Origin: Calliopum simillimum
Lineage: Eukaryota > Arthropoda > Insecta > Diptera > Lauxaniidae
Assembly (NCBI GenBank): GCA_951812925.1
Contig: OX638368.1
Location: 115,095,309 to 115,159,308 of the forward strand
Reading direction: 5' to 3'
Length of the DNA: 64,000 nt
Part shown: positions 11,072 to 22,689 of the stretch, in pieces
Numbering within the stretch: position 1 is the stretch's first letter
Layout of the letters: each line of letters starts with the position of its first letter
Made by a program: the position numbers and the translations under genes
The notes under the pieces: generated by a model
Seen by the model: only the letters and a program-made list of their open reading frames with translations
What the model was told of the DNA's origin: nothing
Databases searched by the model: none

Positions 11072-12005
11072 GTATCGTGATCAAACCACTTTAAAGTATA
11101 TACTACCTTTAGTTCACAACAGTCCATGTTCACACAAGTATTGACAGCGTCAGGAGTTTGTACAAGTCGCCCGTTCATTTGTCGGTAACGCGACAAATCC
11201 AATGCTGTTGAGTGTTGTTCTCCGCCCTCTCCTCCAGCAGGCGCTAGGGCCATGCAGCTATCATGTTCCGATTTACCAACAATGAATAGAATATCATGTG
11301 GATTGATTACTTTGCCCAAATTTCTTCGTATATCATCTGGAGTTCTTAAGGATGGATCATCTATCTCTGTACATTTAATTTGCAAGCGCACAATTATCTC
11401 GACATTACCAACTTTTACATTTTCCATAACTGGCGCTCCTGCTGCGACTGGCGCTACACCAACTTTTGACGCTGCACTCGCTGCAGCCGCGACAGGAACA
11501 GCCGCTGGGACAGCCGGTTTTGCACCGATAGCACCGGATGCAGCACCAGGGACAACTGCTGCAGGGGTAACCTTCTTTGGCATCATATTAAATATCCCAC
11601 ATTCGTCTACATGCGTTAATTCGCCCATTCGACTACATATTCTTGAATAAAATCTATCAGGCCATGGCATTTCACCAGAACCTAAAAATGAAAGCAAACA
11701 TAAAAGATTAGCAACTTTTCTAACAACATTTCACTGTCTCCGCACTCACCAACAAGTTTATTATTGTAGTTTACTGTCAACTTCAATGGATTAGCGGCGA
11801 GAGCGGCCTTAAGATCTTCAATGTCCGTGGTAAACTCGTAACTACGACCTGAACGAAAGTCGACGACATTAATGCGGCTTGAGGTGATCTTCAGCGGAAC
11901 AGTTTTTAAAAAAAGGCAATCGACTGTAACTTTGGTGGGATCTTCGAATGTGTTGTTGGGCGCATCTATGCGCACAATGATTACGTCAAATATAAAACCG
12001 GGCAT
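391..12005 (-). CDS. DUF4788/DUF4776-type insect protein, 7 exons, 1130 aa
   Basis: Coding exons on the minus strand: 12005-11750, 11681-11107, 8077-7933, 3644-3503, 3423-2596, 1903-581 and 514-391. Every junction is GT-AG and the phases match (0/1, 1/0, 0/1, 1/2 and so on); the total is 3393 nt, exactly 1131 codons. The N-terminus (starts MPGFIFDVIIVRIDAP) resembles the insect family DUF4788. It is followed by an Ala/Val/Pro linker at about residues 125-175, then CPVC...SWLPKL..CCPKCGYKP near residues 374-398 and CKCTCKEGGKTC...CRIRKLC, which resemble DUF4776. A Gly-rich tail runs from about 935 to 1075 and the C-terminus is Cys-rich (CAPCDPYCGARIC). Family assignment is from memory of these signatures. 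Function is unknown; the cysteine clusters could bind metal (inference). Introns 3 and 4 (3.0 and 4.3 kb) are full of transposons. Structure is well supported by phase; transcription is untested. Confidence 0.8.
655..1055 (-). repeat. Coding minisatellite: Gly/Pro/Arg/Trp-rich tail
   Basis: Within exon 6 of the DUF4776-type gene, a roughly 27-36 bp unit is tandemly repeated, encoding variants of GGWGPGGGGGPGGRG. On the opposite strand it reads as long Pro/Leu/His-rich open frames, which are shadows. The low-complexity tail looks disordered or RNA-binding-like (RGG/GGW), but that is only inference from composition. Such arrays usually vary in length between alleles. Confidence 0.8.
2035..2475 (-). 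repeat. Dispersed repeat (TATACCCTACAC family), partial copy
   Basis: Reverse-oriented copy of the repeat also seen at 37040-38260 and 62705-63625. Shared blocks are the GGCGTGGCACC segment, the run of CTGTCTGGCTGGCTGG, and a terminal stretch like TTTGGCCAGGCCAAAGGTAA. It lies in intron 5 of the DUF4776-type gene and accounts for most of that 692 bp intron. The copy lacks most of the internal 160 bp subrepeats. Class of the parent element is not known to me. Confidence 0.6.
3742..5059. other. AT-rich intron sequence with short degenerate repeats
   Basis: Part of intron 4 of the DUF4776-type gene. 4015-4300 carries degenerate repeats built on TTATTTCC(G/T). 4720-5040 holds two diverged copies of a roughly 200 bp segment, each with AAAAAACCGTTA. 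No exon with good splice sites was found. A short ATG-start segment at 3723-3741 ahead of exon 4 was considered and not used. Confidence 0.4.
5060..6940. mobile_element. 1.9 kb foldback (long inverted repeat) element
   Basis: The left arm (to about 5986) and right arm (from about 6178) are near-perfect reverse complements over about 750 bp. They include the blocks TCGGACCTACTTTCGGAGAT and AACACCGGTTTAATAACG. The ends read GAATGGGTTT and AAACCCATTC. Part of the left end is duplicated (5060-5235), which makes that arm longer. The loop is about 190 bp. There is no transposase ORF. The right arm is related to the TA-flanked MITE at 8307-8759. It lies in intron 4 of the DUF4776-type gene and would form a very long hairpin in the pre-mRNA. 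Confidence 0.8.
6941..7932. other. AT-rich intron sequence, no gene seen
   Basis: Contains a T-rich tract at about 7735-7757 and stretches resembling dispersed repeats (CAGTTTTTTGC near 7210). Nothing coding is supported up to the splice donor of the small exon at 7933. Confidence 0.4.
8307..8759. mobile_element. 453 bp MITE, TA target duplication (Tc1/mariner-like)
   Basis: Left end CAGAGTGTGGTTGGGGCTTA and right end, reverse complemented, CAGGGTGGTTGGGGTTTAGT form terminal inverted repeats, each flanked by TA. The interior (8350-8660) is homologous to the right arm of the foldback at 5060-6940. TA duplication and a CAG start are typical of Tc1/mariner-type MITEs; the exact family is not identified. 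Confidence 0.65.
9041..9110 (+). other. tRNA-like Pol III box segment (arm 1)
   Basis: TGGCTGACATTG at 9041-9052 approximates an A box and GGTTCGAAACC at 9086-9096 is a perfect B box, with tRNA-like spacing. No convincing acceptor stem is present, so this is not called a tRNA gene. Confidence 0.45.
9240..9306 (-). other. tRNA-like Pol III box segment (arm 2)
   Basis: Reverse strand: TGGCTGAACTCG (A-box-like, 9302-9291) and GGTTCAAATCC (B box, 9255-9245). It is alignable to the 9041-9110 segment, so the pair are the two arms of the same foldback. Confidence 0.45.
9820..10347 (+). mobile_element. Helitron-type nonautonomous element, 3' part
   Basis: Begins after the nested foldback with GGACGCGAAAACTACACGGC, a phrase common in insect Helitron-derived repeats. 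It ends in GCTACCGGGCCAGCTAG followed by T, matching the CTRR|T terminus expected of Helitrons, with a small hairpin (CGATCGAAATCG) just upstream. The 5' end was not located with confidence; it may lie left of 8794. No RepHel protein is encoded. Confidence 0.5.
10348..11020. repeat. Repeat with tRNA-like B-box motif; otherwise no gene
   Basis: 10550-10700 is homologous to 53310-53470. Both contain ATGACTTGCGCTG followed by CCCAGGTTCAA. The segment could be a decayed SINE or MITE piece. The rest is AT-rich with no feature seen. Confidence 0.4.
11044..11075. repeat. Homopolymer T tract in intron 3
   Basis: A run of about 28 T on the plus strand lies just past the exon 2 donor of the DUF4776-type gene. 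Reading past the donor gives a spurious poly-Lys tail in that frame. Confidence 0.7.
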
Positions 12006-12403
12006 GATGACATTGACGAAAGCTTCATTTAAGATTTACTGAAATTTTCCAATTTTAATGTAAATAAATGATGGATGGATTAGAAATTAGAAATTTGTAG
12101 AAAAAAAACGGGTTTTCAAAATTTTAATAAATTTCTATTCTTTTATACAATTTTTAAAAAGTAATTTTCAACTTCAATATATAAAAAAAAAATGAAAGCA
12201 ATTGAAATGATGAAATGTTTGATGTAAAATTATGACAGTTGCTGTTTAGGAAACAAACTAACTAACAAGTAAAATTCTGCAGTAACAGCTTCAGCTTCAG
12301 ATCTTTGGTTACACTTACCCTTACGTTGTATGAAATAAGCCCTTGTTGTTACTGCTTTTAGTTAAAGCATTAACAGTTCACACACCAATTCTCAATCAAA
12401 AAG

Positions 12404-13128
12404 CAGTTTCATGAAAATGCCTAATGAAACGGTTCACGGCATCTTATTCCGGCTATTTTATAGTTTCAAAATCTGTTCTGAATGCAATCCTAGCTGATCG
12501 TTTTACAAAGTGAGGTCGAAAAACGGTACATTTGAAACAAAAACATAACAAGCCAAAACTAAAATATTAATTTCAATGTGTTTGTTGGTCTTGAATCTGA
12601 ATTCAGTCTCAGAATTGCTCTATCACATATGGTTTTTAAGATATTCTAACCTAAAAGCTCAAGAATACGATTTTTAAGGTTGAATTGGTCTTGTATAATT
12701 TTTCATTAAAAATCATGTGAGAATCCACATACGATTTTCAATATCAATGGATAATTTTAAAGTGGTCATAACTGTTTAAATTGAAAACGAAGAAAAGTAC
12801 TAAGCGATGCCTTCAGTAGAAAGGACCAAGATAATTTCGTGCGTCCTCTACATCACCTCAAAAATCGTGTTTTTTAACTTTTAGGTAAGAATATCTCAAA
12901 AACCATACGTGTTAAAGCAGTTTTGAGACTGAATTCAGATTTAGCACCGACAAATACATCACAAATGAGTTTTGTTTCGTTGTTTTTTTTTTTTTCAAAT
13001 ATAGAATTTTTCGACCTCATTTTAAAAACGATTAGCTGGGATTTCATTCCAAACAGATTTCGAAACTATGAAATAGCTAGAATAAGATGCCGATAACCGT
13101 TTCGTTAGGTATTTTCATAAAACTTTGA
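12404..13128. mobile_element. 0.7 kb foldback element
   Basis: The arms are reverse complements: left ATGAAAATGCCTAATGAAAC and the matching right arm ending near 13128 (TTTCGTTAGGTATTTTCAT). Matching inner blocks include GAGGTCGAAAAACGG / TTTTTCGACCTCA and GACTGAATTCAG. The centre shares a conserved core with the foldbacks at 18947-20248 and 32821-33862. It lies between the DUF4776-type gene and Tpi. No ORF. Confidence 0.75.
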
Positions 13129-13787
13129 CGGGGGGAATAGATCTTATACATGACAACTTCGGAGCATAAACCGTTTCCAGTATCTACACATGAAAAGATT
13201 TTTGATCGTTATAAATGTATAAGCAAAAACTTTATTGCATTTTGTGGAGGCCCGTTTTCGTTTGTTTGAACCTTTTCTGTATTGTATAACAAGAACAATT
13301 TTTTTCTTTATCTTTGGTGTTATCGCATAGCACCACACACACGACGTTATCAGCTAACTTTGTCAATATGCCAATAATCATTTCGCGAAAAAACGATACA
13401 AAGTTCAATTGTATAAATAAATAATTTGCTTACAGATTAATATAATGGGTTTAAACATGATATTTTATTCGTTCCTTAAAGCCAAAATTCTGAGTATAAC
13501 TTAATAAATAAATAATTTTGTTTTTATGATTCCTTTTTTTCGATTTTGTCTTTCAACGTTAATTTGCAACAATAATGATTTTACATGAGTGTTTTTCATA
13601 GTATATAGATAAAGTAAATATAACAAATATATCGAATATGTTGTAAACAGCTATTAATGCAATAATAAAATTTATATTAAATGTAATGATTTATAATAAA
13701 CCACATTTATGCTACACATCAGTGGGGCTGACGGCAGTTTACAGCTACCCATTTTTTTTTTATTTTTTTTTGCAATTTTGTTCCAAT
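13129..13787. other. Intergenic AT-rich DNA downstream of Tpi
   Basis: 3' flank of Tpi on the minus strand. Polyadenylation-like AATAAA motifs occur on that strand (plus-strand TTTATT near 13675 and 13786). No gene seen. Confidence 0.4.
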
Positions 13788-16072
<2,285 letters not shown>

Positions 16073-16269
16073 CTAATGGGTAAAAGAAAATTTTCAAATT
16101 TTGATTTCCTTTCACAACAAATTCTCGCCCTACCTTTCTGCACGAATGCTGATATGAAAATAACCTTAAAGTGACCTTGTTGAAAACGGTTGCAGCAGAA
16201 GTCATTATTTTTTTTTTTTGCTTTTTTTTTTTTTTTTAACGTCAAAAATTCTCATTTTTGTTTTAAAAT

Positions 16270-16337
16270 CTCATTGACAATTGATGTACTTTTTTGACAA
16301 TTCAAAGTGTCAAAAAAGTACATCAATTGTCAATGAG
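16270..16337. repeat. Perfect 30 bp hairpin upstream of Tpi
   Basis: Two 30 nt arms (16270-16299 and 16308-16337) are exact reverse complements around an 8 nt loop. Arms begin CTCATTGACAATTGATGTAC. It lies about 270 bp upstream of the Tpi start codon and 5' of the inferred 5'UTR intron. Could be a small MITE or part of a decayed one. Confidence 0.85.
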
Positions 16338-16486
16338 GTCATAACAAAACAGGAGAAAGCAAATCCCTGAACCTTTTTTGGCAAAAATTAACGAGAAACT
16401 TTCCCGCTAGGGCAGTTTTTTTTTTTAACGTCAAAAATTCTCCACTTACGTCAAAATTCTCCACGGACGTCAAAAAGTTAAAACTT

Positions 16487-17271
16487 CACTAATAGCGTTT
16501 TCTTTTCTGAAAAAAATTCTGCATTTTTTCTGCCCTCTTTTTGAAAGTCGCATTTTTTCCGTTCGTTTCTAAAAAAAAAGTCTGACCTGTAAAACTAGTC
16601 GTGTTCGTTTCTGAAAAAATGCTACATTTAAAATGCAAAAAATGTAGAATTTTTTGACCCGTAAAATTCGAAGGTGCAAAGAATTCTGCCTTGTAAGTGG
16701 TACCAACTGTAAAAAAATTTGATGCTGTTTTGACATTTGTCATGTCAATAATTTGAAACTGTTATTCGCGGTAAATAAATAAAAACGTAAACAAATAAAT
16801 AAAACAAAAATAACTTCGAAATGGATAAAAAAAAAAACTGCTTTTGGTGTAATTTATTGCATAAGAAATTAATTAATTACAAGTTCATCACCATTATTTT
16901 TTCATTATTTTCCACAGCTCTGCATGGTGAAGACTCCAGCATGGGTTCATCAACAAGATATTCTATAAAAATTTTCCGATAAATTCTAAAGATTGCATAA
17001 GACGGAGATATTTACCTTCAAATATAATTTCCTTGCCACACATTTCAAGCGTTAATTTTTAAAAGAAACAAATGAAAAATCTGTTTTGTGTTCGTCAAAA
17101 GTAAATAACAGTGTAGCCAATATCTAAACATTGAAAAAAATGTTGCATTTTTTCTGATCTATTGTAAACTTGAACAGGTCAACATTTTTTGATTTCAAGT
17201 CAACATTTAAAAAATTCTGCATCTTTAAAGGGCAGAATTTTTAGTCGAGAAAAGAAAACGTTATAACAGGT
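16487..17271. mobile_element. 0.8 kb MITE-like element with TIRs
   Basis: The left end TAATAGCGTTTTCTTTTCT and the right end AGAAAAGAAAACGTTATA are inverted. The interior has repeated ATTCTGCATTTTTTC blocks in both orientations. A related left end appears at 56096. No transposase. Confidence 0.5.
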
Positions 17272-17867
17272 GGCGCTATTGATTGGTTGTTGCATAGGGT
17301 AAAATAGTACGAGAAAACCTTTTTTTTATTAGATTTCACAAAAAGTGAGCAAATTTTAAAAAACTTTCAATGTTATATGAATACAAAAAATTTGATCAAG
17401 TTTTCGTAGAGTGGCAACATAATAAGATGGCAGGGATGTCACAATTTTTAAAAACTTAAATTTTATCGTCAACTTGTAGATACACATAGGAAGGCGTAGC
17501 AAGTCCTTTAAAATAAGAATTTATTGGGAAATATTTCGCAAACGGTGGCTAAGTTTGGTAGACAAATGCTGATTATAAATAGCGAAAAGTATGGGATGGC
17601 AAGAGTGTTACACCCACTTTTAAAGACTTGAATATTTTGATTCAATATTACACAAAAGCGGCGCAATGGATTTTTTGTGTTTTCTTGTGTTTTTTTACTC
17701 TTTTGACGATATCTTTTTTTAGATCAAAGATAGGAAAAAACTAAATGTGACAAAAAATAAGGAGATAAAATTTCCTTGAAAATGCTTTATTAAAAAATTT
17801 CTTAGGTTAAAAATTAATCGAAATATGGCCACTCGAACATAGCAATTTTTTTACCCGGCCGGAAAAA

Positions 17868-18090
17868 TGGTTTTAATTCAAAAGCAAGGTGCCTTACGAA
17901 AAAAGTGTATTGGGCAGAAAATGCTTAGAATCGTCCAAAAAATATGTGTGGATTTTTTCGAACATTTTATAATTTTTAAAAATTTGGCTAAAACGAAAAA
18001 TCTAAAAAAAATCGTACGTACTCTTTGGACAATTCTAAGCATTTCTTTCCATAGAAAATTTTTTCGTTAGGCACCTTGGTTTTGAGTAAA
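17868..18090. repeat. Short foldback (about 0.2 kb)
   Basis: AAGGTGCCTTACGAAAAAA near 17887 and TTTTTTCGTTAGGCACCTT near 18060 are inverted, as are the inner TGCTTAGAATCGTCC and GGACAATTCTAAGCA. MITE-like; no target duplication identified. Confidence 0.65.
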
Positions 18091-18946
18091 AACTGCTTTT
18101 CCTACCGCGAACTGATTTATGCAAAAACGCCCTAAGTCGACTTAAGGCGTTATAAAAAATAAAGAAATTCCAAATCAACTGTAAGTTATCCAAATCCTGA
18201 TGGAATCGTTAGATTACTCAAAGTGGTACCAGCCAAAAGGATCCGCATCTTTGAGACTTAGCTGTAGAGAATAAGCTTAGCCCTTTCATGCCCGAATTAA
18301 TTTCGGGGAACTTAAATTTTTTTTTAGGCTATACAGTTGCAAATATAGACCTAAAGAACAAATAGTATTAATTTCAAGGTACTGCATATCTTAGTTTGTT
18401 CTCTGGAAGATGTTGCCTATGGGCAACATTGGGCATTACTGGTAAACTTTGTAAAATAAAATTAATGAACAATACAGTTTTTTTTTATTGAATTTGAATA
18501 TACTTTTTTATAGAATTTGATACCCATTTTCTCCAATATATAGTCTGCTTAAGTCTCAATGGGTTTGCAGGGTCCATAGCAGGCATTGAAATAAGCTGCA
18601 GTAATACCCTATTTCTGCAGTAATAACTTCAAATTTGCAGTAATAACTTCAGAATTTTGTAAAAAATTGTAATAAAAATGTTCGCCCAAATTGATATTAC
18701 TTTCTTTTGAGTTAATCGCTGAAACTAAATACTCATTTTGTTTCGCATATAACCGTTGTTTTAGTTATCTAACCTCACCTATCTGGGCTAAGATGTAGCA
18801 ACCACATTAAGTACACGGCAGCTCTACTTTAAATATATTTTTATAAATGCAAGAGAAATGGAAAATAACGAAGATAAAGATGCATTCTAAGAAAATTTCA
18901 CTACAAATTTTCAATTTTAAATTGAATCATTGCCATGATATCCGTT

Positions 18947-20248
18947 CACAATGGGCTTAAACAGTCGATAGGTGTGATGAAAGTGTCGACAAAATCTGTG
19001 AATGGGGTTTCATTTCTACTAGTTTAGTGGCGTAAAAAATGCAAAACCCCGAAGTCGCAGCTGCTCATTTTCGCGAAACATCGCAAAAATACATATCCCA
19101 TATAAAATAAAAAAAAATAAAAAAAACACAACAAACAAATATAGAAGTATTTATTTTAAATGTATTTTGCAATGCTGAATCCGAATCCGGCCTTAGAATT
19201 GCTGTATCTCATATGGTTTTTGAGATATCCTAGTTTAAACAAGCAAAAAATACCGCTTTTGCTTTATTTTGAAGCTATATAACTAGAATATAGAGCATTC
19301 ATACGTAGAATCCGATACAATATCTGAAAGTTATAATCTTTTTCTTTAAGACCTAAGTTAAATCATGTCAATAGCTTTTTTTAACTTTTTAGGTTAACAT
19401 ATCTTTAACAAAAATAAAGACATCGCCATAATTTAAATTAAGTTTAAAATAAATACTTTTATATATGTTTGCTGTGTTTCTTTTTTTAATTTTTTTTTTT
19501 TATTTTATATGGGATATGCATTTTTGTGATGTTTCGCGAAAATGAGCAGCTACGATTTCGGGGTTTGCATTTCACAGTGCGACACATGAAAAGTGAACTA
19601 AAATCCGTTATAAGGCGTCAAAGTACTCGCCAAAACAAGTAATTCTGCCAGAGCGTTTTGCAAAGTTGACTCATATAAGGATTTTATGGTCATTTTTGCG
19701 ATTTTAAGGCACTAGATGAATTTTTTTCGGTTAAGTTTGTTCGGCATTTTTTTTTTCTATACAATAGCTACAACATTGCTGAAGTCATCAAAACAATATC
19801 TCAGCTCGTTACCGAGATATAGCCATATGAAAAAATCGAAAAATCGCTCAAAATCCTCAAAATCGCTCAAAGTTGCAATTTTCCGCTGGATAATTATAAT
19901 TATAATGCTGAAAATTGCAAATTTTTGCCTCAAATGGGATTTTGAGCGAAAAAAGAAGAAAAAAAATGCCCAACAAATTTAACCGAAAAAAATTCATCTA
20001 GTGCCCTAAAATTGCAAAAATGACCATAAAATTCTTATATGAGTCAACTTTGCAAAGCGCTCTGGCAGAATTACTTGTTTCGGCGAGTACTTTCGACGTC
20101 TTATAACGGATTTTAGTTCACCGTCAATGACTTGAAAAATGTTGCACTGTGTTTTCTACGCCACTTAACTATTTAGTACAAATGAAACCATATTCACAGA
20201 TTTTGTCGAAACTTTCATCACACCAATTGACTGTTCAAGCCCAGTGTG
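18947..20248. mobile_element. Foldback element inside the piggyBac copy, interrupted
   Basis: Left arm from CACAATGGGCTTAAACAGTC and right arm to the complementary GACTGTTCAAGCCCAGTGTG. Further matching blocks: CAAAATCTGTGAAT, GGCGTAAAAAATGC and CATATCCCATATAAAATA. Its right arm is split by the CACAGTG element at 19573-20151. The centre shares the core found at 12600-12650 and 33130-33180. Confidence 0.75.
19573..20151. mobile_element. CACAGTG foldback element, copy A (579 bp)
   Basis: Ends CACAGTGCGACA and TTGCACTGTG, with almost entirely palindromic interior arms (GAACTAAAATCCGTTATAAG and complement). Flanked by TTT on both sides, compatible with a 3 bp target duplication in a T run. Removing it restores the symmetry of the surrounding foldback arm. 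The CACAG start fits the CMC (CACTA-type) transposon terminus; this is inference. Confidence 0.75.
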
Positions 20249-20731
20249 TGTTATTTAATATTAATATTTAGTATTTATCACTTAAATAAGCCATTAAAAA
20301 AATTTTGCAAAAAAATTGCAAATAAAAACAAAAAAATTCTGCAGTTATAATTTTTTCTTATTTCAATCCCTGGTCCATAGTGTAAAATTATAATAGAAGT
20401 TGGAGGGGTTTTAGCTGGAGCAGGTGACAAATTTGCTCTCTTGTGTGTAGGTGCTGTTCTATTTGCAGTGTTGCAGTAGTTCATAAGCCATACCTAACTG
20501 AAAGTTCCTGGCTTATCATATTTTATATCTCTGTGGTAGAATAGCTATCTACTTCTGCCTCATTTATGCACCATCCCAAACTTTGAATTACACCTAAAAG
20601 AGATCCGAAGACGAAATAGCGAAATTTACAGCACTTGAGTGGCATCCACAAGGCAACTTAAGTAGTGGTAAATCAAAAGTAACCTTGGAAAGGACAAAAG
20701 TCATTGCATATTGGCCTTATACTCAAGTATG

Positions 20732-21378
20732 TATGTATGTATGTATGTATTCTTCTTTAACTCCTAGGAGGAGCATAGGGCCAAATTTAGAGTTCGGACA
20801 TTCCAAGAGCCGATGCGTGTTCGAGTTTTCATCGAAAGGATTTTAAAATTTTGAGAAACCATATTGGTTCCAGTTATAGGAGAATTATTCCTAACTATGC
20901 ATGTTTCTTGCACCTCCAAATCCGATGTGCATGCTGCCGAGGCAGGTGGATTAACCACACTCTGGTGGGTACCACTTGGAGAGTTATTTCCCATCGTCTT
21001 TCGATCCATGTTTCATTAGTATAATCTTCTCGGCAACGCCCCACGCAGTAAGTTATAAGCTTAAAGCTGGATCCGGCAAGCGCTGCAAATATAGTGGCCA
21101 AATTCACTTTTTATTTCAGCCGCCCAATCTGGAACAGACGCTGACCTGGGAGCCGCCCACTCTGGATCAGACGCTTCAGGATTTCGACAAGATGCTTATT
21201 TTAAGGCGGCATCGACTCGCCTTGTCAGTGCCAGTTACGGGCATTGTGGGTTTTTTTTCGAGGCGCAACGCTGTCCAACGCTACACCCTTCCACACCCTG
21301 GCTGGTCACCCGCTTTTAGTCGCCTTTTACGACAGGCATGCTTACCTCGGGCATATTCTGACCCCTTACCCGCAGGGG
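20732..21378 (-). mobile_element. Internally deleted non-LTR retrotransposon (647 bp)
   Basis: Flanked by a perfect 12 bp duplication TACTCAAGTATG (20720-20731 and 21379-21390). On the minus strand it begins CCCCTGCGGGTAAGGGGTCA, runs through a 5' region, then a short reading frame containing RIGSWNVRTLN, the start of an APE-type endonuclease domain. Almost at once it ends in a (CATA)n tail at 20732-20750. So 5' and 3' ends are kept and the body is missing, making it a nonautonomous LINE derivative. It is inserted in the piggyBac transposase fragment. Confidence 0.75.
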
Positions 21379-21390
21379 TACTCAAGTATG

Positions 21391-21640
21391 AGTTGCAGAT
21401 AAAAACATACAATACATTTATGCACCAGGATACTATGCTAAGATACCATTTCTCGGAACGATGGTGAATCGCATATAGTTCCAGCAACATATCGGAATGA
21501 TCAACACGTCCCATGTGCTCATTGAAGTTATCAATAGCTGGACGAGGATTACTCAAAAGCTTTATATTGTGATCTTCGTCCTTTTAGGCTACATAACTCC
21601 TTTTCTTGACATAGAGAACAGTTCCCTAGACGATTATTAC
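21391..21640 (-). pseudogene. piggyBac transposase fragment (pseudogene)
   Basis: Minus-strand reading contains NPRPAIDNFNEHMGRVDHSD followed by MLLELYAIHHRSEKWYLSIV, the conserved C-terminal block of piggyBac/PGBD transposases (typically N.hMGGVD..D). An in-frame stop lies just upstream (SYVA*KDEDH), and the C-terminus is cut by the retroposon at 21378. The N-terminal catalytic part could not be read in one frame. Not functional. Confidence 0.8.
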
Positions 21641-22689
21641 GAGTTGTTCGTACTCTTAAGCAGGCCCGTGCACACAGAAGTTTTGGTAGTTCAACCAGCC
21701 GGAAGAATTTTTACCCATATATAATGACACAAATTTAGTATTCAGTATAGTTCTCTTCCGTTCTTTATATGAAAACCCCTCCTCACCAAGATCAAATTCT
21801 GTACACGGCAGTGCTCCTCAGAAACGTTTATCTTATAATTCGCTCAATAGAAGTAAAACCATTATCGAAAAATACTTTCAAATTTTAATTTCTGGAAATG
21901 TTGGTCGAATTTAGGACAATGCCTGAATATATTCCTGATCAAAATGATTCATATGGTTCCTCTCCAACTTACAGACGGAAGTCATATAAAAATCCTGAAA
22001 CACCAACTCATTTCAAAATTTCCAAAGTTGATTTTATCTAAAATCTAGTTTTCTATTTTTTGTTCAATTTCATTTTTCATGCCTTTGTGAATATCCTCTC
22101 CAGAAAATTCGCATCAATATTTTCACCACTGTCATTGGGTTGTTTTTGGTTTTTTCAATATTATTCTGAAAATTTGCTATATTTTGGTTATTTTCTGTTC
22201 CACTCCCCATCAGAGGAGTTTTGCCAATCAAACTTCCATATTTTTATGATTTTTAGCCATGGAAAGCATTCCTAATGCAAAATATAAAATTATTCGAAAT
22301 ACAATCCATTAGTGACTTTAGAAAATTACTGAGGAAAAACTAAGACTTTTTTCTGCAATTATTTTATTTTTCTGATTCTCTTACATGTTTTTAGTTATTT
22401 TATGTCCTTTTTGATATAAATTTATATATATATTGATGTTGAATTATATGAAATATACATCAACTTTTTGCATAATTTTTTTCCCACGAATTGACATAGC
22501 AAAGAACATAATTCAAATTACAACTATTAATGCTTATGAAGGTAAATCTATTAATAACCAAGCAACATATATCAAACAATTCAACAAAATTCGTAATTGA
22601 CGAAAAAATTAGAAAATAACGGAGTTTTTAGCGCAAATAAATATACAATGTTGCCTGTAGGCAACAATGGGCATGAAAGGGTTAAGTAA

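Larger units (their letters stand above)
18281..22681 (-). mobile_element. piggyBac-type transposon, 4.4 kb, inactivated, with nested insertions
   Basis: Terminal inverted repeats CCCTTTCATGCCC (18281) and GGGCATGAAAGGG (ends 22681). The right end is followed by TTAA; the left flank is TTAG, one change from the TTAA that piggyBac elements duplicate. The inside keeps a dead transposase fragment at about 21391-21640 (minus). The length is inflated by a foldback (18947-20248, itself interrupted) and a non-LTR fragment (20732-21378). Subterminal GTTGCCTATGGGCAACATTG also recurs near both ends. Confidence 0.75.

Noticed and set aside
11023..11106. Extension of the DUF4788-like frame past 11107 (KVVYTLKWFDHDT then poly-Lys)
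   Set aside because: Runs into a homopolymer tract; the donor at 11106 gives a phase-consistent join to exon 3.
19716..19982. ORF starting MNFFRLSLFGIFF, also seen at 58291-58620
   Set aside because: Recurs only because both lie in copies of the CACAGTG foldback; AT-rich low-complexity reading with no family match.
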